From Thermothielavioides terrestris NRRL 8126 (lineage: Eukaryota > Ascomycota > Sordariomycetes > Sordariales > Chaetomiaceae), in contig NC_016461.1 of the NCBI RefSeq assembly GCF_000226115.1, positions 3,410,001-3,474,000 on the forward strand: a DNA stretch of 64,000 bases, given 5' to 3'. How positions within the stretch are numbered: the first letter of the stretch is position 1; every line of letters starts with the position of its first letter. Positions 34,022 to 44,736 of the stretch are shown here, one piece after another. Position numbers and translations under genes: made by a program. The notes below the pieces were generated by a model. It did no database searches. It saw only the letters and a list, made by a program, of their open reading frames with translations, and was not told the origin of the DNA.

Positions 34022-35332
34022 ATGTTTGCCGCTCCCGAGACCAGTGTCCAGATCACCCTCAATGGCTCAGCCGACTGGGCGTTTTGGAACCGCGAGTTCC
34101 TTGCCAAGATGAAGGCTCTCAACCTCCTCGACTACTTCGAAGGGAAGGAAGATCTGGTTGAGAAGCCTCCGAAGCCCTTCAATTCCATCCAAGCCGCCGA
34201 AGACCAGATAAACAAGGAGCTCCAAGACCTCATCGTCCAACTGAAGGCATCCTCGAGTCCCACCGCCATCGGCCACAACGCCCCTGATCTTGCGGGCCGT
34301 CAACAACAGGAAGGCGAGGCTCCCACCGAGCCATCGACCACGACTTCTTCGACCGCGGCTCCGGCTGACGACAAGCCACTTCCTCCCGGCTACTCGGACC
34401 TGACCGCAGCCCAGAGAAAGATCTACGACGAAAAGAAAAAGTGGTTTCAAGACCACTTCAGCCTCATCGCCGCCGACGCGGCCAGGAACTACGACAACCA
34501 GCGCAGGGACTGGGAGAGCCAGGACTCCCGCCTCTGCCAGGCGGGAGCCTTCCTCATGACCACCGTTGCGCCTCATCTACGCCAAGCCCACTTCTCCGCC
34601 ACGGGAGACTTCCGAGTGTGGTACAACAACCTGAAGCAGGCCCAGAATATATTCGCAGTGGCACAAGCTGTCAAAACACGCCTAAGGGACCACTTTGGCG
34701 CTTTCGAGGCGCTCGAACACAAGAACATGTCATGGGCCGACTTCGAGCAATGGCTTACCACGTGGGAGACTCTGATTGATGCGGCCTCACTTCAGAGACT
34801 AGTCGAAGCCACTCCCGGAGTTTGGTTCGCAAACCTCATGAACGCTCTTAGCAAACCATTTCCCTACTTCGTGTCTCTTTACCGGGTCAGCAAGCATCAC
34901 GACCTCGCCAATCTGACCTTCCAAAGCGTAGCTACCGACGTCCGTAGAGGTGCGCAAGTATATCTCGCAGCAGCACCAGACCGAGTGGGCAAAGATAGCG
35001 AACAGTTCGAGGAGCAGGACGATCGGCCGTCAGGGCAGTCGGGCCGAGGCCGGGAAAGCGAGCCCCGACGCGATATATCTCAACCCAAACGCAAGCTCAG
35101 TCCGGCCACTCGCCAGGGGCAGTGCCGCGCCTGCGAGCACAGCCACCCTACCGAGCGATGCTACTACCTACGTCCCGAACTGGCTCCCAAAGACTGGAAA
35201 TCTAGAGAGCACGTCTGGGCACGCGTAGAAGCGAACCTTATGGCCGACTCCTCCCTCCGGGCCGAAGCCAACCGTATCCGGAGCAAGAGATTCAGGAACA
35301 GCCTCACCGAGAGCACCGTCAAGACTGAGTAA
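34022..35332 (+). CDS. Copia-type Gag-like protein, stand-alone
   Basis: An uninterrupted 436-residue ORF without introns. The N-terminus (ITLNGSADWAFWNREFLAKM, then LLDYFEG) matches the start of Ty1/Copia Gag proteins, where a short target segment precedes a helical capsid-like domain. That domain contains WYNNLKQAQNIFAVAQAVK and FEQWLTTWETL. Near the C-terminus is CRACEHSHPTERCYYLRPE, a zinc-knuckle variant C-x2-C-x3-H-x4-C, preceded by a basic Arg/Ser-rich linker typical of nucleocapsid regions. No protease, integrase or reverse transcriptase frame follows within the window. The ORF is intact and GC-rich, with no sign of repeat-induced mutation. It is either a young non-autonomous Gag-only retroelement or a host-retained (domesticated) gag gene. 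Confidence 0.75.
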   Translation: MFAAPETSVQITLNGSADWAFWNREFLAKMKALNLLDYFEGKEDLVEKPPKPFNSIQAAEDQINKELQDLIVQLKASSSPTAIGHNAPDLAGRQQQEGEAPTEPSTTTSSTAAPADDKPLPPGYSDLTAAQRKIYDEKKKWFQDHFSLIAADAARNYDNQRRDWESQDSRLCQAGAFLMTTVAPHLRQAHFSATGDFRVWYNNLKQAQNIFAVAQAVKTRLRDHFGAFEALEHKNMSWADFEQWLTTWETLIDAASLQRLVEATPGVWFANLMNALSKPFPYFVSLYRVSKHHDLANLTFQSVATDVRRGAQVYLAAAPDRVGKDSEQFEEQDDRPSGQSGRGRESEPRRDISQPKRKLSPATRQGQCRACEHSHPTERCYYLRPELAPKDWKSREHVWARVEANLMADSSLRAEANRIRSKRFRNSLTESTVKTE

Positions 35333-36600
35333 GATGCGGCGCTAAGGTCAAATTGACTGGCCGCCTGCCTGGAGATGGCCAATATCGACGCCCTGGAAAT
35401 GGGTAACGACTCTGAGATGAGCAGCCACCAACGTGCGGTGGAAGCACAGCAGTGGCGAGCGGTGGGCAAATGCCCAGCCGTGCTTTGCTACCATCCAATA
35501 CGTCTTCCAGACACAGCTAGCGAAGTCCTCTCCACAACTCTGCGATGCTGGACTTCTGTTCAGCCATCCACATTCTCAGCGATCTCGGTCGTTTCAAACG
35601 CCATCCCCCCATGTGACTCCGGCTGGCTGCGTGTAAGCCGGGGAACAGCTGTAAGAGGTAGCCCAACGGGCGAACTCTTATACATTAATATCAGTCAACA
35701 GACACCGCACTTGGATACGTCGTCGTTGGTCCTCAAGATCGTGATGTTTTGCGTCGCTCCAACCCGCGCAGTGGTACTGACAGTTTGTCAAACTCTCTAG
35801 GGGAACATTGGGTGAGCCGGATTAAAAAAGGCGGTTTAGCAGCTCCGTGAAACAGGCATTTTCTGGGTGATGCGAAGGCCGACAAATGTTCTGGTCGACA
35901 AGAAATGACGCTTGGTTGGTCGACAACTTTGGCTCGGCATCGGTTAGGTTGTTCAGGGGGTTGGGCAATTCGAGAGATCCAGATAGCGTGATTATGCGAA
36001 GAATATCTCTGGATTACAACGTCTGGTCAGATCACTAGGCAGGCAAGAGCTAGAGTGAACTAGCCAGGTCTGCTGCAAGATACACTTGTAAAAAGCTAGC
36101 TAGTCTCTATGCTAAATGGCTTCGCCAGGTTAGCAAGGGCTCTCGAATAAGCCATGACGTGAGAATGACACCATCCTACCACGAGCATCCGCTGCCAGCA
36201 CTTCCAAGCGAAAGCGGACACATCACCTCGTGAACCGTTACTGCGTAGCCGACCTATCATCCCTGCCCATCCTCCTCGGCAACGGAGACACTCTAGCGGA
36301 GCGGAGGCGCCTTCGGACCCGATCCGGCGGCACAGCTCCCGAATACCACCATCCACCAGGCAGACTCACCAATCGTTGGCAGAACGCCTCATGCACAAAT
36401 TTCATAGCTTGCAAACATTGACAGGCCGCGGTGGGCACCCGTTTGAAAGCAAGTGAAGTCGGTACTGGCGGTTGCCCTGATTCTAGTCCAAGTCCGCTCT
36501 TCTCTGATCTTCATTCTTCAAGTGTCTTAATGATTATCCCAGCAACGCTCTCACAACATCGCACTGAACAATTTCGGCAATACCCCGACCTCCCAGCAAG
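35333..36600. other. Intergenic with retroelement-derived right flank
   Basis: Contains the right direct repeat at 35722-35782. No pol-type ORF is present. The rest up to the DUF1772 gene shows only short frames. Confidence 0.5.
35722..35782. repeat. Right direct repeat flanking the Gag ORF
   Basis: Counterpart of 33889-33950; begins GTCGTTGGTCCTCAAGATCG and ends TACTGACA. Confidence 0.65.
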
Positions 36601-37363
36601 ATGTCCCTCCCTACGCTCACGGCCCTTGCGCAATGGGCCGGCATCGCCATGCCAACCCTCTACGCCGGTAAGTTCGGCACTCGCTCCGCCTCCCATCTTC
36701 CCCCATTCTCCCCAACCAATTCCTCTCCTAGACCAGACATCTCACAACAGCTCCATATCCTCCCGCGCAGGCATAACCCTCCAATACTCCCTAACCATGA
36801 CCCTCCTGGCCCGCACCGCGCCGCACCCCAACTCCAAGCTCCTCGCGACCCAGTGGCTGGCCCTCTACCAGCAGGGTCCGAAATGGGTCCCGCCGCTCGT
36901 GCACGCCGGCGCGCTAGCCAACCTCTACCTCGCCTTCCTCGCGTCGCACCACCACTACCAGCACCAGCACCACCAAGCAACGCAAAGCACGGCCCTCCAC
37001 CTCGCCGCCGCCCTGGCCACCCTGGCCCTCCTCCCGCTCACGTTCGCCTACTTCGAGCCCGGCGTCAACGGCGCGTGCAAGTGGAAGGTCGAGCGGCTGC
37101 TGGTGGAGGATGGGTTCCGCCTCTCGCCGCCGGCGGCAACGGCACCGGCGCGGTGGAAGGGTGTGGGCGTGGTGGTGCGGCGGTTGCCGGTGTCGGTGCG
37201 GCGGCACTCGGCGACGGAGGGCGCGAAGAGGTGGGCGGAGGCGGCGGACATGCGCGAGTTGGTGCTTGCGTGGGCGGCGAGGAATCACGTTCGCTGGGTG
37301 ATGGGGTTGGTTGCGGGGGTGTTGAGTTCTGTGGCGATGAGGACGAGGGGGGGTGTGGAATGA
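36601..37363 (+). CDS. DUF1772 integral membrane protein (anthrone-oxygenase-like fold)
   Basis: Exons 36601-36667 and 36771-37363 give 219 residues. The small first exon encodes MSLPTLTALAQWAGIAMPTLYAG. This is followed by GITLQYSLTMTLLAR, the ALYQQGPKWVPPLVHAGALANLYLAFLA region, a further hydrophobic helix (ALATLALLPLTFAYF) and a C-terminal helix (VRWVMGLVAGVLSSV). The spacing of four hydrophobic segments and the W(A/L)xxYxxGxxxxPP motif are those of the fungal DUF1772 family. That family includes anthrone oxygenases of polyketide clusters as well as many proteins of unknown role. A His-rich stretch (HHHYQHQHHQ) lies between helices. No polyketide synthase is nearby, so a biosynthetic role is not supported here. 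Confidence 0.75.
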
Positions 37364-38550
37364 TCATGTGGATGAAGGGGGGAGGAGGGTTAAATGCCTA
37401 ATGAATGGGGAATCGGAGCGGGAGGGATGCTGGAAACGGTGTTCGCGGCGAGGTCTGTCTAGGGCGGGACAACTGCGGTGATATCCTCGGCTGTATGGAT
37501 GGCCGTTGGCTGGATGTTCAGACAAGCGGGTTGCGACGAGTATGAACTGCGACTAGGAAACCGAGTTGTGTCGGACCTGGAACTCCAGCCGCTTCGTTGC
37601 GCTGCTAACTATTGAAGCGAAGTTTCCATAACCAGCCTTTCAAATGTGGCTGTGTCCATAGAAGAAGCGAGCAAAAGGCCTCGGTTCATTTCCCACGGCT
37701 TTTTGACAGAGTTACTAAGGAGCAAGTGGATCGCTTATTGGTAAACCCCCCGTTCTACCGCTGTCGTCGTTCACTTGGGCTATTGTGTCAATACCACCTA
37801 TGCAGCCTTGTAAAGGGTGATAAGGGGGGGTTCATTTGCTGTTGATAGGTCATGCAGCATATTGAATCACTAACGGCCCGCTAATAATGTGCCACGAACA
37901 TTTGGCACGGTGGGCGTTGCGATCTTGTTTTCATTTTCTTCCTCCTTTATTTCTTTCCTTTTTTTTTTTTTTTTTCTGTCTCCTTTTCCAGAGTCTTTTT
38001 TGACCTTTTTCGTTTCTTTTCAATATGTTTCTAAGTAATCCAAGTTCTCTCTTGATTTAAATTTAACTGAAAAGCAAGTGGCCTTGTGAACGCGGGAAGA
38101 GCGAATTTCCAGAGCCATATCACGAGCGTAGTCTACATCACCCAGGAGCCATCTTCTGCAGAACCAGCCGTCGGCCAAGGATTCAAGTTCCGCCCGAGGC
38201 AAACTCCGGGCTCGAATCAGGCCTTCTCCGAAGAAGGCGACCTGAGGAACCATTTGCAACCTTCACAGCAGCTAGCACAGGTCCCTAGGAGGTCTATGCA
38301 GTGCAAGCGGAGAAGCGACAGAATCCAAAATTGCATCAATGGTATCGCATATCGAGGACAACGGTACTAGGAGAGATGATAAAACCGGCCACAGCCCACT
38401 CATTACTGCTCCAACCGTGCACCTAGCATCTAGACAAGCCGAAGGAAAGCCCTTGCCCCCCGAGGTATCAATCCCAAAATCCATACCACGCACACAGTGA
38501 CAACCAAAACACAAGAAGACGCCCTCAACTTCCACCCCATGATAAACCGT
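37364..38550. other. Convergent intergenic region
   Basis: About 1.2 kb, including a pyrimidine-rich stretch around 37930-38010 with a run of about 18 T. No gene seen. Confidence 0.5.
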
Positions 38551-39382
38551 TTACTGGGTCCCATACGGTTGCTGAGCCGGATACTGCTGCTGTTGCACAG
38601 GGTATGGTTGCTGCGCAGGGTAGGGCTGCTGCGCAGGGTATGGCTGTTGCACGGGGTATGGCTGCTGCGCAGGGTAGGGCTGCTGCTGGACAGGGTACTG
38701 CTGGGGCGGGACCGGGCCGGGCTTGACCTGGCCGAGCTCAGCCTGGCCAGCGCCGGTGTTTTCGATGACGCAGGCGCGGATGAAGAAGGCGAGGTGCACA
38801 ATTGCAAGGACCCTGAGGGTGAGGGGGGACGCGAGTTAATAGCCGAGCCAATGCGTTTGAAATCAAAAACAACGGATAGCACTCACCAGGCCAGGGCGCC
38901 GATACCGGCACAGCCGGCGATGGGGCGGCCGAACGGGAGGACGATCTTGTCACCAAAAATGTCGGTGTAGTTGAGCCAAGTCGCGGCGGCGCTCGCAGAC
39001 CAGGCCCAGGCGACCAGCCAGAAGATGACATTGAGGATGTAGCTGATGAGCGCGCTGATACGGAAGAAGTACTGGGGCGCCCAGATCTCGAGCGAGGCCG
39101 CAGCGCCGTAGATGAGGAAGCTGAAGATGGCCTGCGCGCGCTCGGTTAGCAGGTCTGTCACACCAGGACCCAACCCATATCGGACGAGCGCAAAAAGATA
39201 CGTACGATGAAGATGTCCATCCCGGCAGGGCCGCTGCTAACCAGGTAGTCGTTGAAGAGCGACTCGGTATAGGCGCCGAGGGCGAGGACGATAATCGACA
39301 GCAACACGATGGCGCCCTTGATGTAGAGCAGCCAGAAAGGCTGCGGCGGGACGCCGACAGCGATGAGTCCTTGCAAGCCCAT
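38551..39382 (-). CDS. MARVEL-like four-helix membrane protein with QQPYP repeat tail
   Basis: Exons 39206-39382, 38887-39131 and 38551-38812 join in phase (227 residues). The first exon gives MGLQGLIAVGVPPQPFWLLYIKG and a helix (AIVLLSIIVLALGAY). Exon 2 carries AIFSFLIYGAAASLEI, a helix with ALISYILNVIFWLVAWAW, and a stretch of Gly/Ala at the fourth helix, completed in exon 3 (VLAIVHLAFFIRACVIE). This four-helix pattern resembles MARVEL-domain proteins of fungal plasma membranes. The C-terminal 50 residues are a short tandem repeat of QQPYPAQ / QQPYPVQ units, giving a hydrophilic, probably disordered cytoplasmic tail. No family member of known function matches closely enough to name. Confidence 0.75.
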
Positions 39383-41640
39383 GGCGATGGTGTCCGGGCC
39401 TCCTGAGAATGTGATGGTTGGGATATGATCGAATACCGACTGGCAACGGCAATGAGCAGGTTCTCGACCAGTCAGTCGCAGCTACAAGGGACACCGACTT
39501 CTCAGTTCGGCCTCAGCACAGCGAGTGAGGAACTGCGCGGAAGCAAGCCCACCGGAGACCGGAGAGCTGGTGGGCGGCGGGGAAGAACCGCATCTTTATT
39601 CACGACCCCCCGGGCACACCACCTGTGTCCTGCATCTCCTCATTCGCCTCAGCGCCACTGCATGAACCCTGCGCTTGTGGAACGCTGCCGGGGGGCCTCC
39701 ATAGTGTACACTACACAACACCAGCGACCGGGACTAGGGCAGCTCAGCCGTTGAGTCACAAAACTGTGTGAAGAGCGTGCGGGACGTGAACGAAATTGTA
39801 CGGAATAACTGCAAACGGAGCTTACGGTAAGAATTCTGTGGAGAGCTCCTCCCGGTCGCTTCGGTTGACATGGTGGGAAACGGAGCTTGACGTCGGGTGG
39901 TCCCGTTCAGAGCCCAATGTGACCTAAACAACCTCCGTACTGGGTACACAGGAGCCTTCACTCACATCCACGGCCAGGTGTCTGTGCCCCTCATTTTAAA
40001 AGAAGCGGCTGAATCGAAAATGGGCAAGCACCACGAATTGCCCATGTTGACCGTGAATGGGCTGCATGCTTGGGTGAGACGCCAAGAATCACTCCGGCTT
40101 GGATTGGCGAACCTTGTCGAGCACTGCCTGATTAGGTGGCGTTATCAGGGCAAGGCTATTGGCTCAACGAAAAAGTCAAAAAAAAAGTTGCGGGAAAGCA
40201 GCACCACCCTTGGACTCTCGGGAGTTGAAGACGCAGCACCCCACCGCTCTCCTGCAAGTCTTCCGTCCAGCACACAAATCCGTAGTGTAGCGTACAGTAA
40301 AAAAAAAAACGTGGTGCGTCGCGTTCATTTCTTTGGGCTTGGCAAGGCAGATTTCGGAATCCGGAGTGCTTGGCTGTTTGTTTCAGAAGCCACGGCGGGG
40401 TTCGCTCCTTGGCATCATCGGTTGATGCTGGCGTTCTCCATGGCAATTGCTCCGTCTGACTGCAGCCCACGCCGATCTGCTCCCTTTCAAGAATTCTGCG
40501 CTCGCCGCAATGTCGCTGCCCAGGACGGCCGAACTTCGGAAAAGCGCGACGGTAATTAAACCCACGTCATCTTTCTCCGTCCCCCTCCGTTCCCAAAACC
40601 CAAGCAAGACTGGGTGCTCCGTAATGGCAAGCCATATCAGGTACCCGAACGGCTGCGCCGCTTGCGGCTGAGATATTGGCGGCAAGCGATGCGTCTCAGC
40701 TGCAGAGGCTGGCAAAGTTTTCAATCTCCCCCACGCAGTCCAGGAGAATTGCATTTAATGCCAAGAAGAGACTCAAATTTGCCGCGAGCAGGCTCAGCAA
40801 TCGCGCACGCCTAGAATGGTGCCATGTCGAATTAATGTTACACTACACTTGGCTGATGATGCGGCGCCGTGCTCTCCGCCCTCAGCCGTCAGGTCGGGTT
40901 GCCTCAGCAGAGCGAGACGGATTCTCAGGCATTGGAGAGCATTTCAGCCAAAGGCTGAATGAAATCCCTGGTCGATAGAGACACGAGCGAACCATGCCCA
41001 GGACCTGTGGCACTCCCGACCCCCATACAATATACAGGCACTTGCCGATAAGGCTGATGCTGTGAGACGACTTCGAGCAGCGCCACCTCCGCGACACTGG
41101 GTCGTATTGTAGTAGGTAGTTCCCGCATAAGGCTGATGCAAAGCTATTCCAACATCCGGGCTTCGGCCTTCACACTTCCTCCTAGCAGAGGATGGCGTAT
41201 ACAGTATTCCGTGTTGCGACAGCAGCCGCCCCCTTCCGATCCCGATGCAGTCCTTCTCTGGAAGCAGCCGAAACCCCATCTTGTGTGTAACTACAGGTAA
41301 AATACGTATCAACCGCGAACATCATGATGGTTGTGAGCCGCAGGCGCTACATGATCCAGAATCTCTAATCCATAACAGAGCTTAGGTCAAACCGCAGTCT
41401 CTCACAGACCGAGACAACATAACGAAAGTTACTCCAGGGACTAGTCGCGCCGATAAACAGGCAAATTCAAACACTCAGCAGTTGAGTGCCGTTTGCTTTT
41501 GGATCTTGGAGAAAATATCAAATACGAACGAAGAAGTTGTTGAACCACCCCTCCCAGACGCCCGGCTCTATCACTGTCTAAACAAACCGTCTTTAACAAG
41601 CCCCGACCGGTTCTTCAGAATCAGGCGAGAAACCAGCTCT
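39383..41640. other. Intergenic, no supported gene
   Basis: Over 2 kb. A plus-strand frame of 220 codons at 39897-40559 has no domain and unnatural composition, so it was not called. The palindrome TAGTGTACACTA lies at 39702-39713. Confidence 0.45.
39702..39713. promoter_or_regulatory. Second copy of the palindrome TAGTGTACACTA
   Basis: Identical to 25481-25492. It lies about 320 bp upstream of the start of the MARVEL-like gene. Confidence 0.35.
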
Positions 41641-43269
41641 CTACTTCCGCTCATGCACCAGCCGCCCCTTGACCCACACGCGCTTGGTGTTCCTGTCGTC
41701 CCCGTTATACAGCCACTTGGCAATCCGGTCCGGCCAGCTCTCCCACCCAAACACATCCACGTTCCCCGCGTCGCCATCCTCGTCCTCAACGCCGCCGCCG
41801 CCCGCGTCATCAACCATCGTCAGCCCGATGAGCTGCGCATCCCACTCCATCCCGACGTCAAACCCGCCTACCTTCCCTTCTAACCCGACCACCTTCGCGC
41901 CACCGCGCGTCGCGAGAAAGAGCACCTCCTCCACGCTGAGCTTTGCCCTCTCCTTCTCCTCCTCGCTCTCACTCTCGCTCTCTTTCTTTTCAGCGGCTTT
42001 TTCATCTCCACCTCTGCTCCCGCCCCCCGCTACCCCCATCGCCACGTGCCGGCTGACCAAGACGGCGTGCCTCGCGGCCTCCAGCACGCTCGGGCTGAAC
42101 CCGCCGCTCATGTCGGTGCCCAGCCCGCACACGATGCCTCGGTCGAGCAGCCAGCGCACCCTGGCGGCGCCGCTGGTCAGCGCAGAGTTGCTGCAGGGGC
42201 AGTGGCTGACGGCGCAGCCGCGGCGGGCGAGCAGCGCGGCCTCGGGCTCGGTCAGGTGCACGGCGTGGGCGAGGATGGTGCGCGGCGTCAGCAGGCCGGC
42301 GGCGTCGTAGAGCGCCGCGTAGGACGCGTCGCGCGCGCCCGTGGCGCTCGGCGGGAACAGTTCCGCCACTAGCGCCACCTCGCGCCGGTTCTCCGAGATG
42401 TGCGTCTGCACGGGCAGCTGCGTGGCCGCGGCCAGCTCGCCGAGCTGGCGCATCAGCGCGAAGGAGCAGGCCGGCGCGAAGCGCGGCGTGATGACCGGCC
42501 GCACAAGGGTAAAGGTGGGGTCGGCGCGGCGGATGTGCTCGATGCTGGCGAGCGTGGCGGCCACGGCGGATTCGGGCGAGCTGTCGCGGTAGTACGACGG
42601 CGAGAGCTGGTCCATGCACACGCGGCCGACGAGGGCGCGCTGGCCGGCGGCGAGGCACAGGTCGGCGAGCAGGTTTGTCGAGGCCACGTCGGTGGTGGCG
42701 TAGTAGGCTGCGCAGGTGGTGCCGTGGGCGAGGGTCTTGCGGATCACGCGGCTGTAGACGCGGCGAGCTTTGGCCGGGTCGGCGAGCGAGGCCTCAAGCG
42801 GGAAGGTGTACGTGTTGAGCCAGTCGAGCAGGGTCGAGCTGCCGAAGATGCCGACGTTGGGATACTGCGAGGCGTGCAGGTGCGTGTCTGCCGGGCGGTG
42901 TTCAGTAAGCTGTTGTTGTTGTGCTACCCCTGGCTGTTGCTGACAACAACCGCCGAGTGCCGAGGACACAGAGGGACAAACTGACTCACCGATGAACCCG
43001 GGAAAAAAGAACTGGCCCTCCTTCGCGATCACCAGTTTCACCTCGGCCTCATCCCACCCCAGTCGCGGCAGCAGCGTCGCCCGCGCTTTTACCTCGTCGC
43101 AATCCCTCTCCACGGCAACGATCACGCCGGACCTGTCGACGCACACTGCCGCATTGTGCAGGTACTCGAGCTCGGTGAGCGCCTTGCTGTGCACGAAGGT
43201 GCCCAGAAAGAGTTGGTTCTTCGCCGCTGGCTCGGCTGGCTGCACCGCCGCCGTGTTGCTTTTTGTCAT
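41641..43269 (-). CDS. Guanine deaminase
   Basis: Exons 42990-43269 and 41641-42887 give 508 residues from the ATG for MTKSNTAAVQ. The 102-nt intron has a length divisible by three and no stop, so unspliced RNA would insert 34 residues exactly between FFFPGFI and DTHLHASQYPN. The spliced form restores the amidohydrolase metal motif H-x-H (residues 96 and 98). Further ligands follow in family order: THISEN, AHAVHL and GLGTDMSGG (the catalytic Asp). It hydrolyses guanine to xanthine and ammonia in purine salvage and nitrogen scavenging, in the cytosol. A fungal-type acidic/Lys insert (KKESESESEEEKE) sits near the C-terminal third. The longer upstream frame to 43410 lacks similarity and is probably 5' UTR. 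Confidence 0.92.
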   Translation of the reverse strand: MTKSNTAAVQPAEPAAKNQLFLGTFVHSKALTELEYLHNAAVCVDRSGVIVAVERDCDEVKARATLLPRLGWDEAEVKLVIAKEGQFFFPGFIGESVCPSVSSALGGCCQQQPGVAQQQQLTEHRPADTHLHASQYPNVGIFGSSTLLDWLNTYTFPLEASLADPAKARRVYSRVIRKTLAHGTTCAAYYATTDVASTNLLADLCLAAGQRALVGRVCMDQLSPSYYRDSSPESAVAATLASIEHIRRADPTFTLVRPVITPRFAPACSFALMRQLGELAAATQLPVQTHISENRREVALVAELFPPSATGARDASYAALYDAAGLLTPRTILAHAVHLTEPEAALLARRGCAVSHCPCSNSALTSGAARVRWLLDRGIVCGLGTDMSGGFSPSVLEAARHAVLVSRHVAMGVAGGGSRGGDEKAAEKKESESESEEEKERAKLSVEEVLFLATRGGAKVVGLEGKVGGFDVGMEWDAQLIGLTMVDDAGGGGVEDEDGDAGNVDVFGWESWPDRIAKWLYNGDDRNTKRVWVKGRLVHERK

Positions 43270-44732
43270 TTCGGAGGCCAGGTTGCTGGTCGGGTAAGAT
43301 GCCGAGTTGACCGAGGTCAGGTTGACTTGTCCCCGGAGCAGGAAACGAAAGCCGGAAAGCAAACAGCTCTCCGCCCCACCGCTTCCCGTTTTGTGTCTTG
43401 GTTTCAACACTGGGAGAACCAGCGCTCGCTAGCCTCATGCAGGTAACCGACCTGGGACTCGAAACTTCGCGATATCGGTACCTTATATACTCTGGCAATT
43501 TATTCCTGTGCCGGATTTCTTTAGTCAAAGTACCTAGGTAGGTAGGAATTTTGAGTGGAAGGCTCGTGACTGGACACGTCTTACCCGACCAACCTGGAAC
43601 CGACTCCTCAAAGACACCTAAACAGACATCAGACCCGAGAAGAAGCCAGCAAGCAACAGCGGGTGAACCAGCTGAACCCGCGAAAAGCACAGCTCACAAA
43701 GAAAGAGTAAACAAGTAACTACTAAACCAAGAGATCCCAAAACGCAAACCCGTCATGTATTATGTATCCCCTCATTGAAGACTCCTTGTGCTCGTGGTCA
43801 GAGATGGCCCCGCTGAAACTACCCCGCCAAACAGGCCTGCCACTTGCTTATCAAGGCCCTCCGCTTCCTTACCATCAGCGTTATCACCCCGCGCGGCGCC
43901 GCGAGAAGGGGGGAAGTGGATACCCAGGTCACAGGCAAGGATAGGTACGGATGACGGATACGCCCGTAGCGCTTGCCTCGCCGGGGCGGGCGGAGCCCGC
44001 CCGGACGGGCCCCTCCATCTCGGCCAGCGCCGGGGCCCGGCAGCTCCTTCCCTCAGCAATCTGGAGTTGCATCCTTGACCATCCGTGACCATCCAAGGTA
44101 CCCACCCGGGGTTGAGGTTGAGAACAGGCCTTATCCTTCCGCATAAAGTAGTCGGCACCGTCGGATGAAAGAGGAAGGATCGGGTGATAAACGTTTCGCG
44201 GACCTGGCTGCCCGGGCACGATTTTAACTGAAGCTGAAGGTTCGCAAGACAGGGCAAAGCGCAAGATGACATTGACTGTCTGAGTCTACACTCACGTTTG
44301 TTTGCATGCAGTGCAACGAAGTCACAGAGGACATACCTCCACGACCATCGTGATCATTATGGTTGGGCAAGACACTTGACCTTCAAGACTGCGCAAAACT
44401 TCTGAACGAAAAGCAAAAAATCTAGCATTACCAGTATCCGTAAGGCATGGAGTGTTCCTGCGGGCTCGCACATCTAAAACATGAAAACCATGACGCATCA
44501 AAACGCGCACCGAGCCGCAACGATTAAGAGATGAGCGCATAAGCCGTCAACCGTCTAAAGGCGTAAACTCCCCCGGAAGACCCTTAACTTTCTTGCAGCA
44601 CCTCTCATAGCCCCTCAGATGCGCACCAAGCCGCAAGGATTAACAGATGAGCACAGAAGCCGTCAACCGTCTAAAAGCGTAAATTCCCCCGGAAGTCCCT
44701 CATCTCTCTTGCAGCCCCTCTCACAGCCCCTC
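43270..44732. other. Intergenic between guanine deaminase and FAS2
   Basis: About 1.46 kb with no gene; the right end carries a 116-bp tandem duplication. Confidence 0.5.
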
Positions 44733-44736
44733 TCAC
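44505..44736. repeat. 116-bp tandem duplication at the 3' end of FAS2
   Basis: 44505-44620 and 44621-44736 are diverged direct copies. Each starts GCGCACC(A/G)AGCCGCAA and contains AAGCCGTCAACCGTCTAAA and TTGCAGC. The second copy runs up to the FAS2 stop codon. Confidence 0.75.

Noticed and set aside
39897..40559. 220-codon plus-strand ORF in the intergenic region
   Set aside because: No domain, no flanking gene signals, and translation looks like random GC-balanced DNA.
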